From JADLGL01 sp050184415 (lineage in GTDB: Bacteria; Pseudomonadota; Alphaproteobacteria; Rhizobiales; Kaistiaceae), in contig JBFXAJ010000013.1 of the NCBI GenBank assembly GCA_050184415.1, positions 1 through 64,000 of the forward strand: a stretch of 64,000 nt of DNA. The letters run 5' to 3'. The notes under the pieces were generated by a model. It saw only the letters and a list, made by a program, of their open reading frames with translations. It searched no databases and was not told where the DNA came from. Below, one piece after another: positions 1-7,807 of the stretch. Position numbers and translations under genes: made by a program. The first letter of the stretch is position 1. Each line of letters begins with the position of its first letter.

Positions 1-169
1 CCGACCCCCGGCGGACCGAGCCGGCCAGGCTTAAGACGATCCTGCGCCAGCCGATCCGTTAGCCGGCTCAGGCTACGGGCGTCCCGCCCATCCGGCGACG
101 TCGGTGGCCGACAATTAACCTTTGGCTGGCCCTATGGCGGCGTTGAGTGGCGTTGCGATTCGGGCGTTC

Positions 170-373
170 ATGGCCGAGATCATCCAGTTCCCGCGTAGTC
201 TTGGACCTGCAGTCGACGACGGCTTCGCCGAGATCGACATCTTCACCGCCGTCGAGGTCGCGATCCGCGACCTCCGCGACATCGCCGTCCGGCTCGACGC
301 CGCGTCGCGCCGCCAGGCCGACGACTGCCGCGAGATGCTCGAGACCGTCCTCCGCGCCAGCGCCGCCGACTGA
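170..373 (+). CDS. Small hypothetical protein
   Basis: This encodes a 67-residue acidic protein that I do not recognise. It begins MAEIIQFPRS and continues as a largely helical stretch rich in Asp, Arg and Ala, with no signal peptide or membrane segment. I chose the ATG at 170; an in-frame ATG upstream would add a poorly conserved-looking leader. It lies alone at the window edge and converges with the DUF1993 gene, with only 9 bases between the stops. The short N-terminal EIIQFP-type motif is seen in small alphaproteobacterial proteins of unknown role, but that is only an impression. Confidence 0.5.
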   Translation: MAEIIQFPRSLGPAVDDGFAEIDIFTAVEVAIRDLRDIAVRLDAASRRQADDCREMLETVLRASAAD

Positions 374-382
374 CGCGCCCCC

Positions 383-889
383 TCAGGCGCTCGGCAGGAA
401 GTCCGGCTTCTTCAGCGGCACGCCATTGTGGCGGAGGATGTCGTACGCCGTCGTGGCGTGGAAATAGACGTTGGGCAGCGTGAACGTCAGGAAGTAGTCG
501 GGGCCGCTCATGGTCCGCTGCTCGCCGCCGGTCGGGTAGGTGACCTCGCGGGTCGCGCCTTCGTCCACCGCTGCTGGATCCACGCCTTCGAGGAACCTGA
601 TAGTGTCGGCGATCCGGGTCCGCAGCCCGTCGAAGCTGAGGGGCGGATCGTCGTGGGTCGGCACCGGCAGCCCCGCGAGCCGGCACGTGCCGCGCGCAAT
701 GAGGCTCGCCGTCTGCTGCACCTGCTTATGGAAGTGCCACATGTCGGGGTAGAGCCGGAAGGTGAGGAGGGTAGCCGGATCGTAGCCGCTCGACCGCGCA
801 TGCGCTTCGGCCTTCGTCAGCGTGGTGGACATGGTCTTGAGGAGGTTGATGTAGATCGGGACCGATGCGGAATAGAGCGACAGGGCCAT
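383..889 (-). CDS. DUF1993 family protein
   Basis: This is a 168-residue cytoplasmic protein of the DUF1993 family, a four-helix bundle distantly related to DinB/YfiT-type proteins, with no established function. The hallmarks are the N-terminal MALSLYSASVP segment, the central LYPDMWHFHKQVQ stretch and the C-terminal DYFLTFTLPNVYFH segment followed by a conserved LRHNGVPLKKPDF end. I start at the ATG at 889, because the reading frame upstream of it lacks family-like sequence. The length matches the usual 165-175 residues. It stands alone, converging with the small gene before it. Confidence 0.85.
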   Translation of the reverse strand: MALSLYSASVPIYINLLKTMSTTLTKAEAHARSSGYDPATLLTFRLYPDMWHFHKQVQQTASLIARGTCRLAGLPVPTHDDPPLSFDGLRTRIADTIRFLEGVDPAAVDEGATREVTYPTGGEQRTMSGPDYFLTFTLPNVYFHATTAYDILRHNGVPLKKPDFLPSA

Positions 890-1088
890 GAAACGTCCTG
901 CTATGGGAATTGAAGTGGTGTCTAGATAGGCGAGCGCTGCGGGAATGGCGAGGCCCACTTGAGCGCGGCGAGTGACGAGAAATGGCCGCTAGCACCGACG
1001 GTTTCGCGCCGCATGGCAGGCCCGCACCGGCGCGACCTCGGCCACCATTGACTCGTTCCAGTGCCGAGCGTAATCGCGCCGCGGGCCA

Positions 1089-1129
1089 CGCCTCCCCAAC
1101 GAGGCGCTGCTATCTGAGAGGGTAGGCAG
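1089..1129 (+). promoter_or_regulatory. Candidate serC leader RNA (two hairpins over the RBS)
   Basis: Two adjacent hairpins end one base before the serC start codon. The first is CGCCTC/GAGGCG (1089-1106) with a 6-base loop. The second (1107-1129) pairs CTGC with GCAG plus an inner TA/TA extension and holds the purine-rich ribosome binding site GAGAGGG in its loop. A conserved serC motif RNA upstream of this gene has been described in alphaproteobacteria, and the position and two-hairpin form agree with it. I have not aligned it to the family model, so the identification is tentative; a translational switch is the inferred mode. Confidence 0.5.
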
Positions 1130-2302
1130 ATGACAGATCAAGCGAAGCCGAGCCGGCGGCCGGCTGTTCCCAATTTCTCCTCAGGACCCTGCGCGAAGCG
1201 CCCTGGCTGGTCGCTCGACGCGCTCCGCGACACCCCATCGGGCCGGTCTCATCGTTCCGCGCTCGGCAAGGCCAAGCTCAAGCAGGCTATCGACCTGACG
1301 CGCGAGGTCCTCGAGGTCCCCGCGGACTACCGGATCGGCATCGTACCGGCGTCGGACACCGGCGCCGTCGAGATGGCGATGTGGACGCTGCTCGGCGCGC
1401 GCGGCCTCGAGGTGCTCTACTGGGAGTCCTTCTCCGAAGGCTGGGCGGTCGACGCGCAGCAGCAGCTCAAGCTGCCGAACACCAAGATCGTGGCCGCCGA
1501 CTACGGCAGGCTGCCCGACCTTGCCGCCGTCGATTTCGACAATGACGTGATCTTCGCCTGGAACGGCACCACGTCGGGCGTCCGCGTCCCGGACGCCGAC
1601 TGGATCCCGGCCGACCGCAAGGGCCTGACGATCTGCGATGCGACGTCGGGCGCGTTCGCCCAAAAACTCGATTTCGCCAAGCTCGATGTGACGACCTACT
1701 CCTGGCAGAAGGTGCTGGGCGGCGAGGCTGCGCATGGCGTCATCATCCTCTCCCCGCGCGCGGTGGAACGGCTGCTCACCTTCACGCCGTCCTGGCCGAT
1801 CCCGAAGATCTTCCGGCTCGTGCAGGACGGAAAGCTGATCGAGGGCGTCTTCGAAGGTGAGACGATCAACACGCCGTCGATGCTCGCGGTCGAGGACTAT
1901 CTCGACACCCTGAAATGGGCGAAGTCGATTGGCGGCGCCGCCGGCCTCCGCGCGCGCGCCGATCGCAACGCCAGGGTCCTGTCGGACTGGGTTGAGCGGA
2001 CGCCATGGATCGACTTCCTGGCGGTCGATCCGGCGACGCGCTCCAACACCTCGATCTGCCTTACAATCGTCGATCCGACTGTGAAGGCCGCGGGCAAGGA
2101 TGCGCCGGGCAAGGTCGCGAAGGGCATCGTCAAGATGCTGGAGACCGAGAAGGTCGCCTTCGACTTCTCGTCCTACCGCGACGCCCCGGCCGGCCTCCGG
2201 ATCTGGACCGGCTCGACGATCGAGGCGTCCGACGTCGAGATCCTCACCGAATGGCTCGACTGGGCGTTCGCCCGCGAAAAGGCGGCGCTGGTTCCCGCTT
2301 AA
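1130..2302 (+). CDS. serC: Phosphoserine aminotransferase
   Basis: SerC converts 3-phosphohydroxypyruvate and glutamate to phosphoserine, the second step of serine synthesis, and is also used in pyridoxal phosphate synthesis. The 390-residue protein is a fold-type I PLP enzyme of the alphaproteobacterial/archaeal type: an N-terminal PNFSSGPCAKRPGW segment, the PLP Asp in TICDATSGAF (about residue 170) and the Schiff-base Lys194 in YSWQKVLGG. The length is normal for this branch. The ATG is preceded by GAGAGGG inside a hairpin that may control translation. serA follows 214 bases downstream, separated by hairpin repeats, so the two genes are probably co-regulated by function rather than tightly coupled. 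Confidence 0.95.
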   Translation: MTDQAKPSRRPAVPNFSSGPCAKRPGWSLDALRDTPSGRSHRSALGKAKLKQAIDLTREVLEVPADYRIGIVPASDTGAVEMAMWTLLGARGLEVLYWESFSEGWAVDAQQQLKLPNTKIVAADYGRLPDLAAVDFDNDVIFAWNGTTSGVRVPDADWIPADRKGLTICDATSGAFAQKLDFAKLDVTTYSWQKVLGGEAAHGVIILSPRAVERLLTFTPSWPIPKIFRLVQDGKLIEGVFEGETINTPSMLAVEDYLDTLKWAKSIGGAAGLRARADRNARVLSDWVERTPWIDFLAVDPATRSNTSICLTIVDPTVKAAGKDAPGKVAKGIVKMLETEKVAFDFSSYRDAPAGLRIWTGSTIEASDVEILTEWLDWAFAREKAALVPA

Positions 2303-2318
2303 CGCCGGCGGCAGCCGA

Positions 2319-2455
2319 ACCTCCCCCTTGAGGGGAGGTCCAAACGCGTAGCGTTTGGGGTGGGGGTGAGGGCTTTCGATAGGCTCGGTACCCCCCACGC
2401 GCCTCGCTAGGGGTTGCTCCGCAACCCAAGCTTTCTCCCCCGCAAGCGGGGAGAA
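2319..2455. repeat. Intergenic mosaic of four hairpins
   Basis: The serC-serA gap holds four consecutive palindromes: ACCTCCCC/GGGGAGGT (2319-2339), CCAAACGC/GCGTTTGG (2340-2358), GGGTTGC/GCAACCC (2411-2427) and TTCTCCCC/GGGGAGAA (2433-2455). Similar C-rich hairpin blocks recur elsewhere in the window (about 11.04, 17.7, 42.8 and 62.7 kb), so this is an interspersed element rather than a single terminator. The first hairpin may nevertheless end the serC transcript. Confidence 0.75.
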
Positions 2456-2516
2456 GGCGCAAGCCGCAAGTCATCAGTTCTCGACCGTCCACGACAGAGC
2501 TCTTCAAAGGTCCCCC

Positions 2517-4103
2517 ATGGCCCCCCGCGTTCTCATCTCCGACCAGCTTTCCGAAACCGCCGTCGGCATCTTCAAGGCCCGTGGCGTCGAGGTCGACTAT
2601 CAGCCCGATCTCGGCAAGGACAAGGACGCGCTGCTGCGGATCATCGGCGACTATGACGGGCTCGCGATCCGCTCCGCGACCAAGGTCACCGAGAAGATCA
2701 TCGACGCGGCGACCCGGCTTCGCGTGATCGGCCGCGCCGGCATCGGCGTCGACAATGTCGACGTGCCGAAGGCGACCGCCAAGGGCATCATCGTGATGAA
2801 CACGCCGTTCGGGAACTCGATCACCACCGCCGAGCACGCCATCGCGCTGATGTTCGCGGTCGCCCGCCAGCTCCCCGCCGCCGACGCCTCAACGCAGGCC
2901 GGCAAGTGGGAGAAGAACCGCTTCATGGGCGTCGAGCTGCAGGGGAAGACGCTCGGCGTCATCGGCTGCGGCAACATCGGCTCCATCGTTGCCGAGCGTG
3001 GCATCGGCCTTCGCATGCGCGTCGTCGCCTTCGATCCGTTCCTCTCGGTCGAGCGGGCGCAGGCGATCGGCGTCGAGAAGGTCGAGCTCGCCGAGCTGTT
3101 CCGGCGCGCCGACATCATCACCCTCCACACCCCGCTCACCGACATGACGCGCAACATCATCGACGCGAAGGCGATCGCGCAGATGAAGACCGGCGTCATC
3201 ATCATCAACTGCGCGCGCGGCGGCCTCGTCGTCGAGGAGGATCTCGCCGAGGCGCTCCGGAGCGGCAAGGTCGGGGGCGCCGGCGTCGACGTGTTCACCA
3301 CCGAGCCGGCCAAGGAGAGCGTGCTCTTTGGGGCGCCGAACATCGTCTGCACGCCGCATCTCGGCGCCTCGACCGGCGAGGCGCAGGAGAACGTCGCGAT
3401 CCAGGTCGCCGAGCAGATGGCGGACTATCTCGTCTCCGGCGCCGTCACCAACGCCCTCAATATGCCGTCGATCTCGGCCGAGGAGGCCCCGCGGCTGACC
3501 CCGTGGGTGCGCCTCGCCGAGCAGCTCGGCTCGTTCGCCGGGCAGCTCACCGAGACCGGTCTCATGGGCGTCCGCCTCGAATACGAAGGCGCGGCGTCCG
3601 AGCTCAACACGCGCGCGCTCTCCGCCGCGGCGCTCGCGGGCGTCCTCCGTCCGCTCCTCCAGTCGGTCAATATGGTCTCCGCGCCGACGATGGCGAAGGA
3701 CCGCGGCATCAAGGTCGAGGAGGTCCGCCGCGACCAGCAGGGCGCCTACGAAGGCTACATCCGCCTCACCGTCCTCACCGAGCGGCAGGAGCGCTCCGTG
3801 GCCGGCACCGTGTTCTCCGGCGGCCGCCCGCGCGTCATCCAGATCAAGGGCATCAACATGGAGGCCGAGCTCGCCGGGCAGATGCTCTATGTGACCAACC
3901 GCGACCGCCCCGGGTTCATCGGCCGCCTCGGCACGGTGCTGGGCGGTGAGGGCGTCAACATCGGCTCCTTCAATCTCGGCCGCTCCGGTCCGGGCGAGGA
4001 TGCGATCTCGCTGATCCAGGTCGACCAGCCGGTGACCGACGCCGTCCTCGCCAAGGTCAAGACGATCGACGGCGTCGTCCAAGCCAAGAAGCTGGAGTTC
4101 TAG
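2517..4103 (+). CDS. serA: D-3-phosphoglycerate dehydrogenase
   Basis: SerA oxidises 3-phosphoglycerate to 3-phosphohydroxypyruvate with NAD, the committed step of serine synthesis. The 528-residue protein is the long form. The catalytic lobe (about 1-100 and 285-310) surrounds a Rossmann domain with GVIGCGNIG (Gly150, Gly152, Gly155); catalytic Arg235 lies in CARGG and the catalytic His281 in CTPHLGAST. An intervening allosteric domain (about 315-450) and a C-terminal ACT domain (about 455-528) follow, so serine feedback is plausible. It converges with the ferritin-like gene, with only 6 bases between the stops. Confidence 0.96.
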   Translation: MAPRVLISDQLSETAVGIFKARGVEVDYQPDLGKDKDALLRIIGDYDGLAIRSATKVTEKIIDAATRLRVIGRAGIGVDNVDVPKATAKGIIVMNTPFGNSITTAEHAIALMFAVARQLPAADASTQAGKWEKNRFMGVELQGKTLGVIGCGNIGSIVAERGIGLRMRVVAFDPFLSVERAQAIGVEKVELAELFRRADIITLHTPLTDMTRNIIDAKAIAQMKTGVIIINCARGGLVVEEDLAEALRSGKVGGAGVDVFTTEPAKESVLFGAPNIVCTPHLGASTGEAQENVAIQVAEQMADYLVSGAVTNALNMPSISAEEAPRLTPWVRLAEQLGSFAGQLTETGLMGVRLEYEGAASELNTRALSAAALAGVLRPLLQSVNMVSAPTMAKDRGIKVEEVRRDQQGAYEGYIRLTVLTERQERSVAGTVFSGGRPRVIQIKGINMEAELAGQMLYVTNRDRPGFIGRLGTVLGGEGVNIGSFNLGRSGPGEDAISLIQVDQPVTDAVLAKVKTIDGVVQAKKLEF

Positions 4104-4109
4104 CGCGTT

Positions 4110-5396
4110 CTACTTTCCCGCCTCGGAATGGTGCCCCACGATCCGGAGCCCCTCGACGCCGAACCGCGCCGTGATCTCGTCGAGCTGTCCGGCCGTCGCC
4201 GCCAACTCGTGCCCGGTCGGGAACTGGTGCCGCGCCCGCTTCGCGATCTCGGCCAGACGCTCCGCCATCACCCGCTTCTCGCTCGGCCCGCTCGGCAGCC
4301 GCGCCACGTCGCGCAGCATCGTGAAGGTCATGCCGGCATTGACGCCGGGATGCGACCGGCTCGCGGGCAGCGACGCGAGATAGGTCGCGACCGGTGCCAG
4401 GACGAACATCAGCTCGATCGCCGTGTCCACAAACAGTTTTCGGCCAGCCTCGTCGCCCGCGCCGCGGCCATAGGCCTGGACCAGGCAGCGCAGCACGTGG
4501 CCGTACAACGCGTTGCTGATGTCGAGCACCCGCCGCGCCTCGGGCAGCTCGATGGCGACGCAGTCGTCGGGGTCCGTGTGATAGCCGGGGGTCGGGTTGC
4601 GGGCGACCGGGAACGCCGGCGCGAACGACGGGTCGACGGTGACGAGCCGCTCATATTCGTCCCGGACGCCGATGAAGCGCGCATAGTGATTGGTCTCGCT
4701 GTGCCGTGGCGCGCCCTCGCCCTGCTCGACGATTGTCGTGACCGCCTCGGCGGCGCTCGCGAGGTCGTGGATCAGCATCAGGCCGGGAAGGGACGCGTCG
4801 GTCGGGTTGATCTGCGACGCCGGATCGCCGCAGAACAGCGCGCGCTCGCCGAGATGTTCGGTCAGCACGACCAGCCCGTGATGGATGCCGCGATAGAGGT
4901 GGCCCACGGTCCCGTAGTCCTGCGCGCTCGGCATCAGCCGGCCGCGCGGGTGAGTGCGGCAATAGTCCGAAGGATGGACGAACTCGGCGCTGTCGGAGAG
5001 CTCCTTGCCCTCCGGGCGCTCGAGATAGATGAAATGGTCGAGGACCGAGCGCGAGAACGGCGCCAGATGGAGCACGACGCCGGACGGGTGGTAGCCTGGG
5101 CGGATCGGGAAGTTGGGCCGCGAGAAATGCGGCGCCCCGCCGATCGCGGTCGCGAGGTTACCGACCAGCGCGAGGTGGCCCATCTCCTCGACCGCGACCG
5201 AGACGATGGCCTTCCGCCACCGCGCGACCGCCGCCGCCTGCTCGGCGGTGAGCCCGTCGCGCTCGCCGCGCTTCAGGCTCCACGCGGCGTAGAGGTAGCA
5301 GGCCATCAGATTGTGCTCGATGGCGGCCGCCTCGGCGAGAAGGAAGATGAGATCTTCCCGCGTCTCGATGCGGATCGCGGGTTCTGCGTCTGACAT
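4110..5396 (-). CDS. Ferritin-like domain protein (VioB/iminophenyl-pyruvate dimer synthase-like fold)
   Basis: This 428-residue protein carries an N-terminal ferritin-like four-helix bundle of the PF12902 type. The first helix has Glu27-His28 within AAAIEHNLMACYLYAAW, and a later helix has VEEMGHLALVGNL with Glu71 and His74, consistent with a di-iron site. In violacein-type pathways this domain joins imine dimers, but here there is no pathway context, so the substrate is unknown. No signal peptide is visible. I start at the ATG at 5396; the open frame continues upstream without family-like sequence. It is transcribed divergently from the DUF1801 gene, 171 bases away. Confidence 0.75.
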   Translation of the reverse strand: MSDAEPAIRIETREDLIFLLAEAAAIEHNLMACYLYAAWSLKRGERDGLTAEQAAAVARWRKAIVSVAVEEMGHLALVGNLATAIGGAPHFSRPNFPIRPGYHPSGVVLHLAPFSRSVLDHFIYLERPEGKELSDSAEFVHPSDYCRTHPRGRLMPSAQDYGTVGHLYRGIHHGLVVLTEHLGERALFCGDPASQINPTDASLPGLMLIHDLASAAEAVTTIVEQGEGAPRHSETNHYARFIGVRDEYERLVTVDPSFAPAFPVARNPTPGYHTDPDDCVAIELPEARRVLDISNALYGHVLRCLVQAYGRGAGDEAGRKLFVDTAIELMFVLAPVATYLASLPASRSHPGVNAGMTFTMLRDVARLPSGPSEKRVMAERLAEIAKRARHQFPTGHELAATAGQLDEITARFGVEGLRIVGHHSEAGK

Positions 5397-5567
5397 CCGA
5401 TGAGGCCCCCCACAGTGCCGACGCGAGCATGGCAGCCCAAAGGCTGCGACGCGAGCGGTGCTGCGGGCGAGGCCCCCATGCGCCGTGGGCAGGGATTGCC
5501 GGACCGGGCCGCGCCGACGCGCTCCCCCGTCCTTAACAGCCGCCGCTTCCTCGGCTAGCCTTCGCGG

Positions 5568-5921
5568 ATGGCCGATAAGTTCGCGACCGTCGAAGCCTAT
5601 CTCGCCTCCCTGACGCCCGAGGCCCGGACGGTGGTCGATCGGATCCGCGCCACCGTGCACGAGGCGGCGCCCGGAGCGACCGAGGGAATCTCCTACAACA
5701 TCCTCGTATTCCGCCTGGACGGGAAGACGGTCATCTTCGTCGCCGGCTGGAAGGCGCATGCCGGCCTCTATCCGGTCGCCCATGACTATCCGTTCGAGGA
5801 CGAGCTCGCGCCCTATCGCGCCAAGGCCGACACGATCCAGTTTCGTTACGACCGTCCGGTGCCCTACGGCCTGGTAGCGAAAATCGTCCGCGCGAAGGTG
5901 GAGCGGCTGCAGTCGGAGTAG
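5568..5921 (+). CDS. DUF1801 family protein
   Basis: This is a 117-residue cytoplasmic protein of the DUF1801 (YdhG-like) family. It begins with the family-typical pattern of a short helix, YLASLTPEAR and VVDRIRATVHEAAPGATEGISYN, followed by the FVAGWKAHAGLYP strand-turn and a C-terminal helix after YDRPVPYGLVAKIV. Members have a small alpha/beta fold, and some have been linked to iron handling, but no function is established for this branch. The length is normal. It is a single gene. Confidence 0.88.
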   Translation: MADKFATVEAYLASLTPEARTVVDRIRATVHEAAPGATEGISYNILVFRLDGKTVIFVAGWKAHAGLYPVAHDYPFEDELAPYRAKADTIQFRYDRPVPYGLVAKIVRAKVERLQSE

Positions 5922-6036
5922 TCGGCGTCGGCCGCTTTGCTCGTCGATCCTCCGAAATCGGCTTCACACGCCCGCAACACGGGAACCGTAATGTTGCCCC
6001 AGGCTTTGTCAGGGCTGGGAACCTGGGAGGGCACGA

Positions 6037-6141
6037 ATGAGCCGTGTTCTACGATTGATCCGGAGCCTCGCGATCGCGGACATGATCGCGGGGGCCCTCG
6101 TGGTGGTGTTCGTTCCGATCATCCTGATTTCCGCTACTTAG
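6037..6141 (+). CDS. Putative 34-residue membrane peptide
   Basis: A short frame runs from ATG 6037 to the stop at 6141, with a good ribosome binding site (GGGAGG, six bases upstream). The peptide starts MSRVLRLIRSLAIADM and then has one hydrophobic stretch of about 17 residues (IAGALVVVFVPIILISA), so it would be a single-pass membrane peptide with a positively charged N-terminus. I do not recognise it. The strong binding site and charge pattern support translation; the short length keeps confidence moderate. Confidence 0.45.
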   Translation: MSRVLRLIRSLAIADMIAGALVVVFVPIILISAT

Positions 6142-6310
6142 CCGGGATTGCGCCAGCGTCGATCCGCAGGGTGAACGCGGCGCTCATCCCGCGATCCGCC
6201 CGATCGGATCTTCTGCCCGTGCCGTTCGGCGCCTCCGTTGCCCGCGACGGGTTGCGATGCGGCAAATCTCCGACGACAATCATTAGGGGCGCGAATTGTC
6301 GGAGATCGGA

Positions 6311-6859
6311 ATGCGACTTGTGAATCTCATGACCGCTGCCGTGATCTTCGCCGGCTACGCCGGCGGCGCCCTGGCCCAGGGATCGGGGCAGGTCCTCACC
6401 AACACCCAGGCTTCCCTCAACGCCGGGTTCGTCCCTGACCCTTACATGACGGAGGTGGTGATCGGCGGCCATGTCGACGGGGCGGTGTTCGGCGGCAATT
6501 GCCGCGGCTGGATCGGCGACCAGCCGCATTTCTACCTGACCTATGGCGCCGGCACCGGCACGCTGGTCTTCGAGACCGACGCCACGATGGACACGACGCT
6601 CATCGTCCAGGACCCGCGGGGCGGACGCCATTGCGATGACGACGGCGCCGGATTCCCGAATGCCCGGGTCGAGATCCCGGGCCCGGTGACCGGGGTCTAT
6701 CAGGTGTGGATCGGCACCTACGAGCAGCCGCGTCCGGAGATGCAGGCGATCTTCGGCATTCGTCTCCGCATCAGCGACACCCAGGCGCCGGCGGCCCCGC
6801 CCGCGATCCAGACCCCGGGCCAGGTCCCGATCTTCGACCGCGGCTTTGCTCCACGCTAG
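6311..6859 (+). CDS. Exported beta-sandwich (PPC-like) protein
   Basis: The protein is about 182 residues, with a signal peptide (MRLVNLMTAAVIFAGYAGGALAQ, split around the hydrophobic core) ending in an AQ-type cleavage site. The mature part contains the pattern DTTLIVQDPRGGRHCDDDG followed by NARVEIPGPVTGVYQVWIGTY, which resembles PPC-like (pre-peptidase C-terminal) jelly-roll domains found in secreted proteins. No catalytic residues are evident. I prefer the ATG at 6311, which gives a clean signal peptide, over an in-frame start 15 bases upstream. It converges with the next gene, with one base between the stops. Confidence 0.65.
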   Translation: MRLVNLMTAAVIFAGYAGGALAQGSGQVLTNTQASLNAGFVPDPYMTEVVIGGHVDGAVFGGNCRGWIGDQPHFYLTYGAGTGTLVFETDATMDTTLIVQDPRGGRHCDDDGAGFPNARVEIPGPVTGVYQVWIGTYEQPRPEMQAIFGIRLRISDTQAPAAPPAIQTPGQVPIFDRGFAPR

Positions 6860-6860
6860 C

Positions 6861-7331
6861 TCAGCCGACGACGAGACAGGCGTCGAGGAGCGGCTGAAGC
6901 TCCTCGGCCGCCGGCAGGGGAAGCTCCTGCGTGAGCTCGCCGACGGTTACCGTCAGCGTCGTGCCGGTCGTGAAGATTGCCGCGAGCGGCTCGTCGAGCG
7001 TCGTCTTGGTCTCAAGGAGATAGAGATCGAGCATCTCGAGATGGACCTGCGCGGCGTCGATCTCGATCGTGCCGCCTTCCGATGTGAGCCCGAGGACGAA
7101 CGGCTCGGGCCGCCCGATCTCGCCGTCGAGGAGATAGGTGATGGTGAGCGCAAGGCTCTCGCGGTCGCAGTCGAGCGTGAAGACGACATGGTCGCTCTCG
7201 GGGAGCCCATAGATCAGGCCGACGCCTTCCGGCCTCTCGGCCGCGATCCAGACGAGCCCGTCCTGGGCGATTGCAGGCACCGCGATGGCGAGGCCGGCGG
7301 CGAAGGGGAGGGCATGGCGCAAACGGCGCAT
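6861..7331 (-). CDS. Exported hypothetical protein
   Basis: This is a 156-residue protein with a clear Sec signal peptide (MRRLRHALPFAAGLAIAVPA, cleavage after AIAQ at about residue 23). The mature part is acidic and strand-rich, with two Cys residues that could form a disulfide, and no known catalytic motif. I do not recognise the family. It converges with the PPC-like exported gene and lies upstream of two further uncharacterised genes on the same strand, so this stretch may encode an envelope-related set. Confidence 0.6.
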   Translation of the reverse strand: MRRLRHALPFAAGLAIAVPAIAQDGLVWIAAERPEGVGLIYGLPESDHVVFTLDCDRESLALTITYLLDGEIGRPEPFVLGLTSEGGTIEIDAAQVHLEMLDLYLLETKTTLDEPLAAIFTTGTTLTVTVGELTQELPLPAAEELQPLLDACLVVG

Positions 7332-7377
7332 CGGCGGGGTCCTGCTGCGGTTGACGCGAGCAGGATAACGGCGGGAG

Positions 7378-7791
7378 TCAGGGCGTGACCAGCCCGATGA
7401 GAGCCTTCACCGCGGTGAGGAACGCGTTCGCGGTTTTCAGCATCGCCTCGAGGCGCGCCATCTTGTCGATGATGCCCGCAACCCTGTCGATGCTCCGCTT
7501 GAGCGCGGCGTTGACCTCCGTGACGCGTTCGGCGAGCTGGCGGACGCCCGCCGCGCTGTCGAGGAAGGCCAGGAGATCGATGTTGTAGGCCTCGACGGCG
7601 ACGAGGATCTCGTCGATCGCCACCTTGATGGCGTCGATCTCCGCGCGCTGGGGCGGGGTGATCGGTCCCGGGATCAGGATGATCTGGGTCCGCCGGCTGA
7701 CGAGCTCGCGTTGCCGCTCGCCGAACGATCGCATCGCTGCATTGTGGGCTTCGATCGTTGCCTGCACGGCGTCGGTGGCCGGATCCGGCAT
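7378..7791 (-). CDS. Helical protein of unknown function
   Basis: The protein has 137 residues and begins MPDPATDAVQATIEAHNAAM. It is predominantly helical, with heptad-like spacing of hydrophobic residues from about residue 45 onward, and ends in a hydrophobic tail (AFLTAVKALIGLV). No signal peptide is seen. The start at 7791 lies 16 bases after the stop of the lipoprotein gene, so the two are very likely one operon and may form a complex. I do not recognise a family. The open frame extends upstream into the lipoprotein gene, but that part is antisense-like in composition. Confidence 0.6.
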   Translation of the reverse strand: MPDPATDAVQATIEAHNAAMRSFGERQRELVSRRTQIILIPGPITPPQRAEIDAIKVAIDEILVAVEAYNIDLLAFLDSAAGVRQLAERVTEVNAALKRSIDRVAGIIDKMARLEAMLKTANAFLTAVKALIGLVTP

Positions 7792-7807
7792 GGGTCTCTC
7801 CGGGGTC

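Noticed and set aside
1181..2398. Long open frame antisense to serC
   Set aside because: It is a GC-rich codon shadow of serC; its product is Arg/Asp/Glu-rich low complexity with no family features.
4128..5393. 421-codon open frame antisense to the ferritin-like gene
   Set aside because: The minus-strand frame has clear ferritin-like motifs; the plus-strand frame is its compositional mirror.
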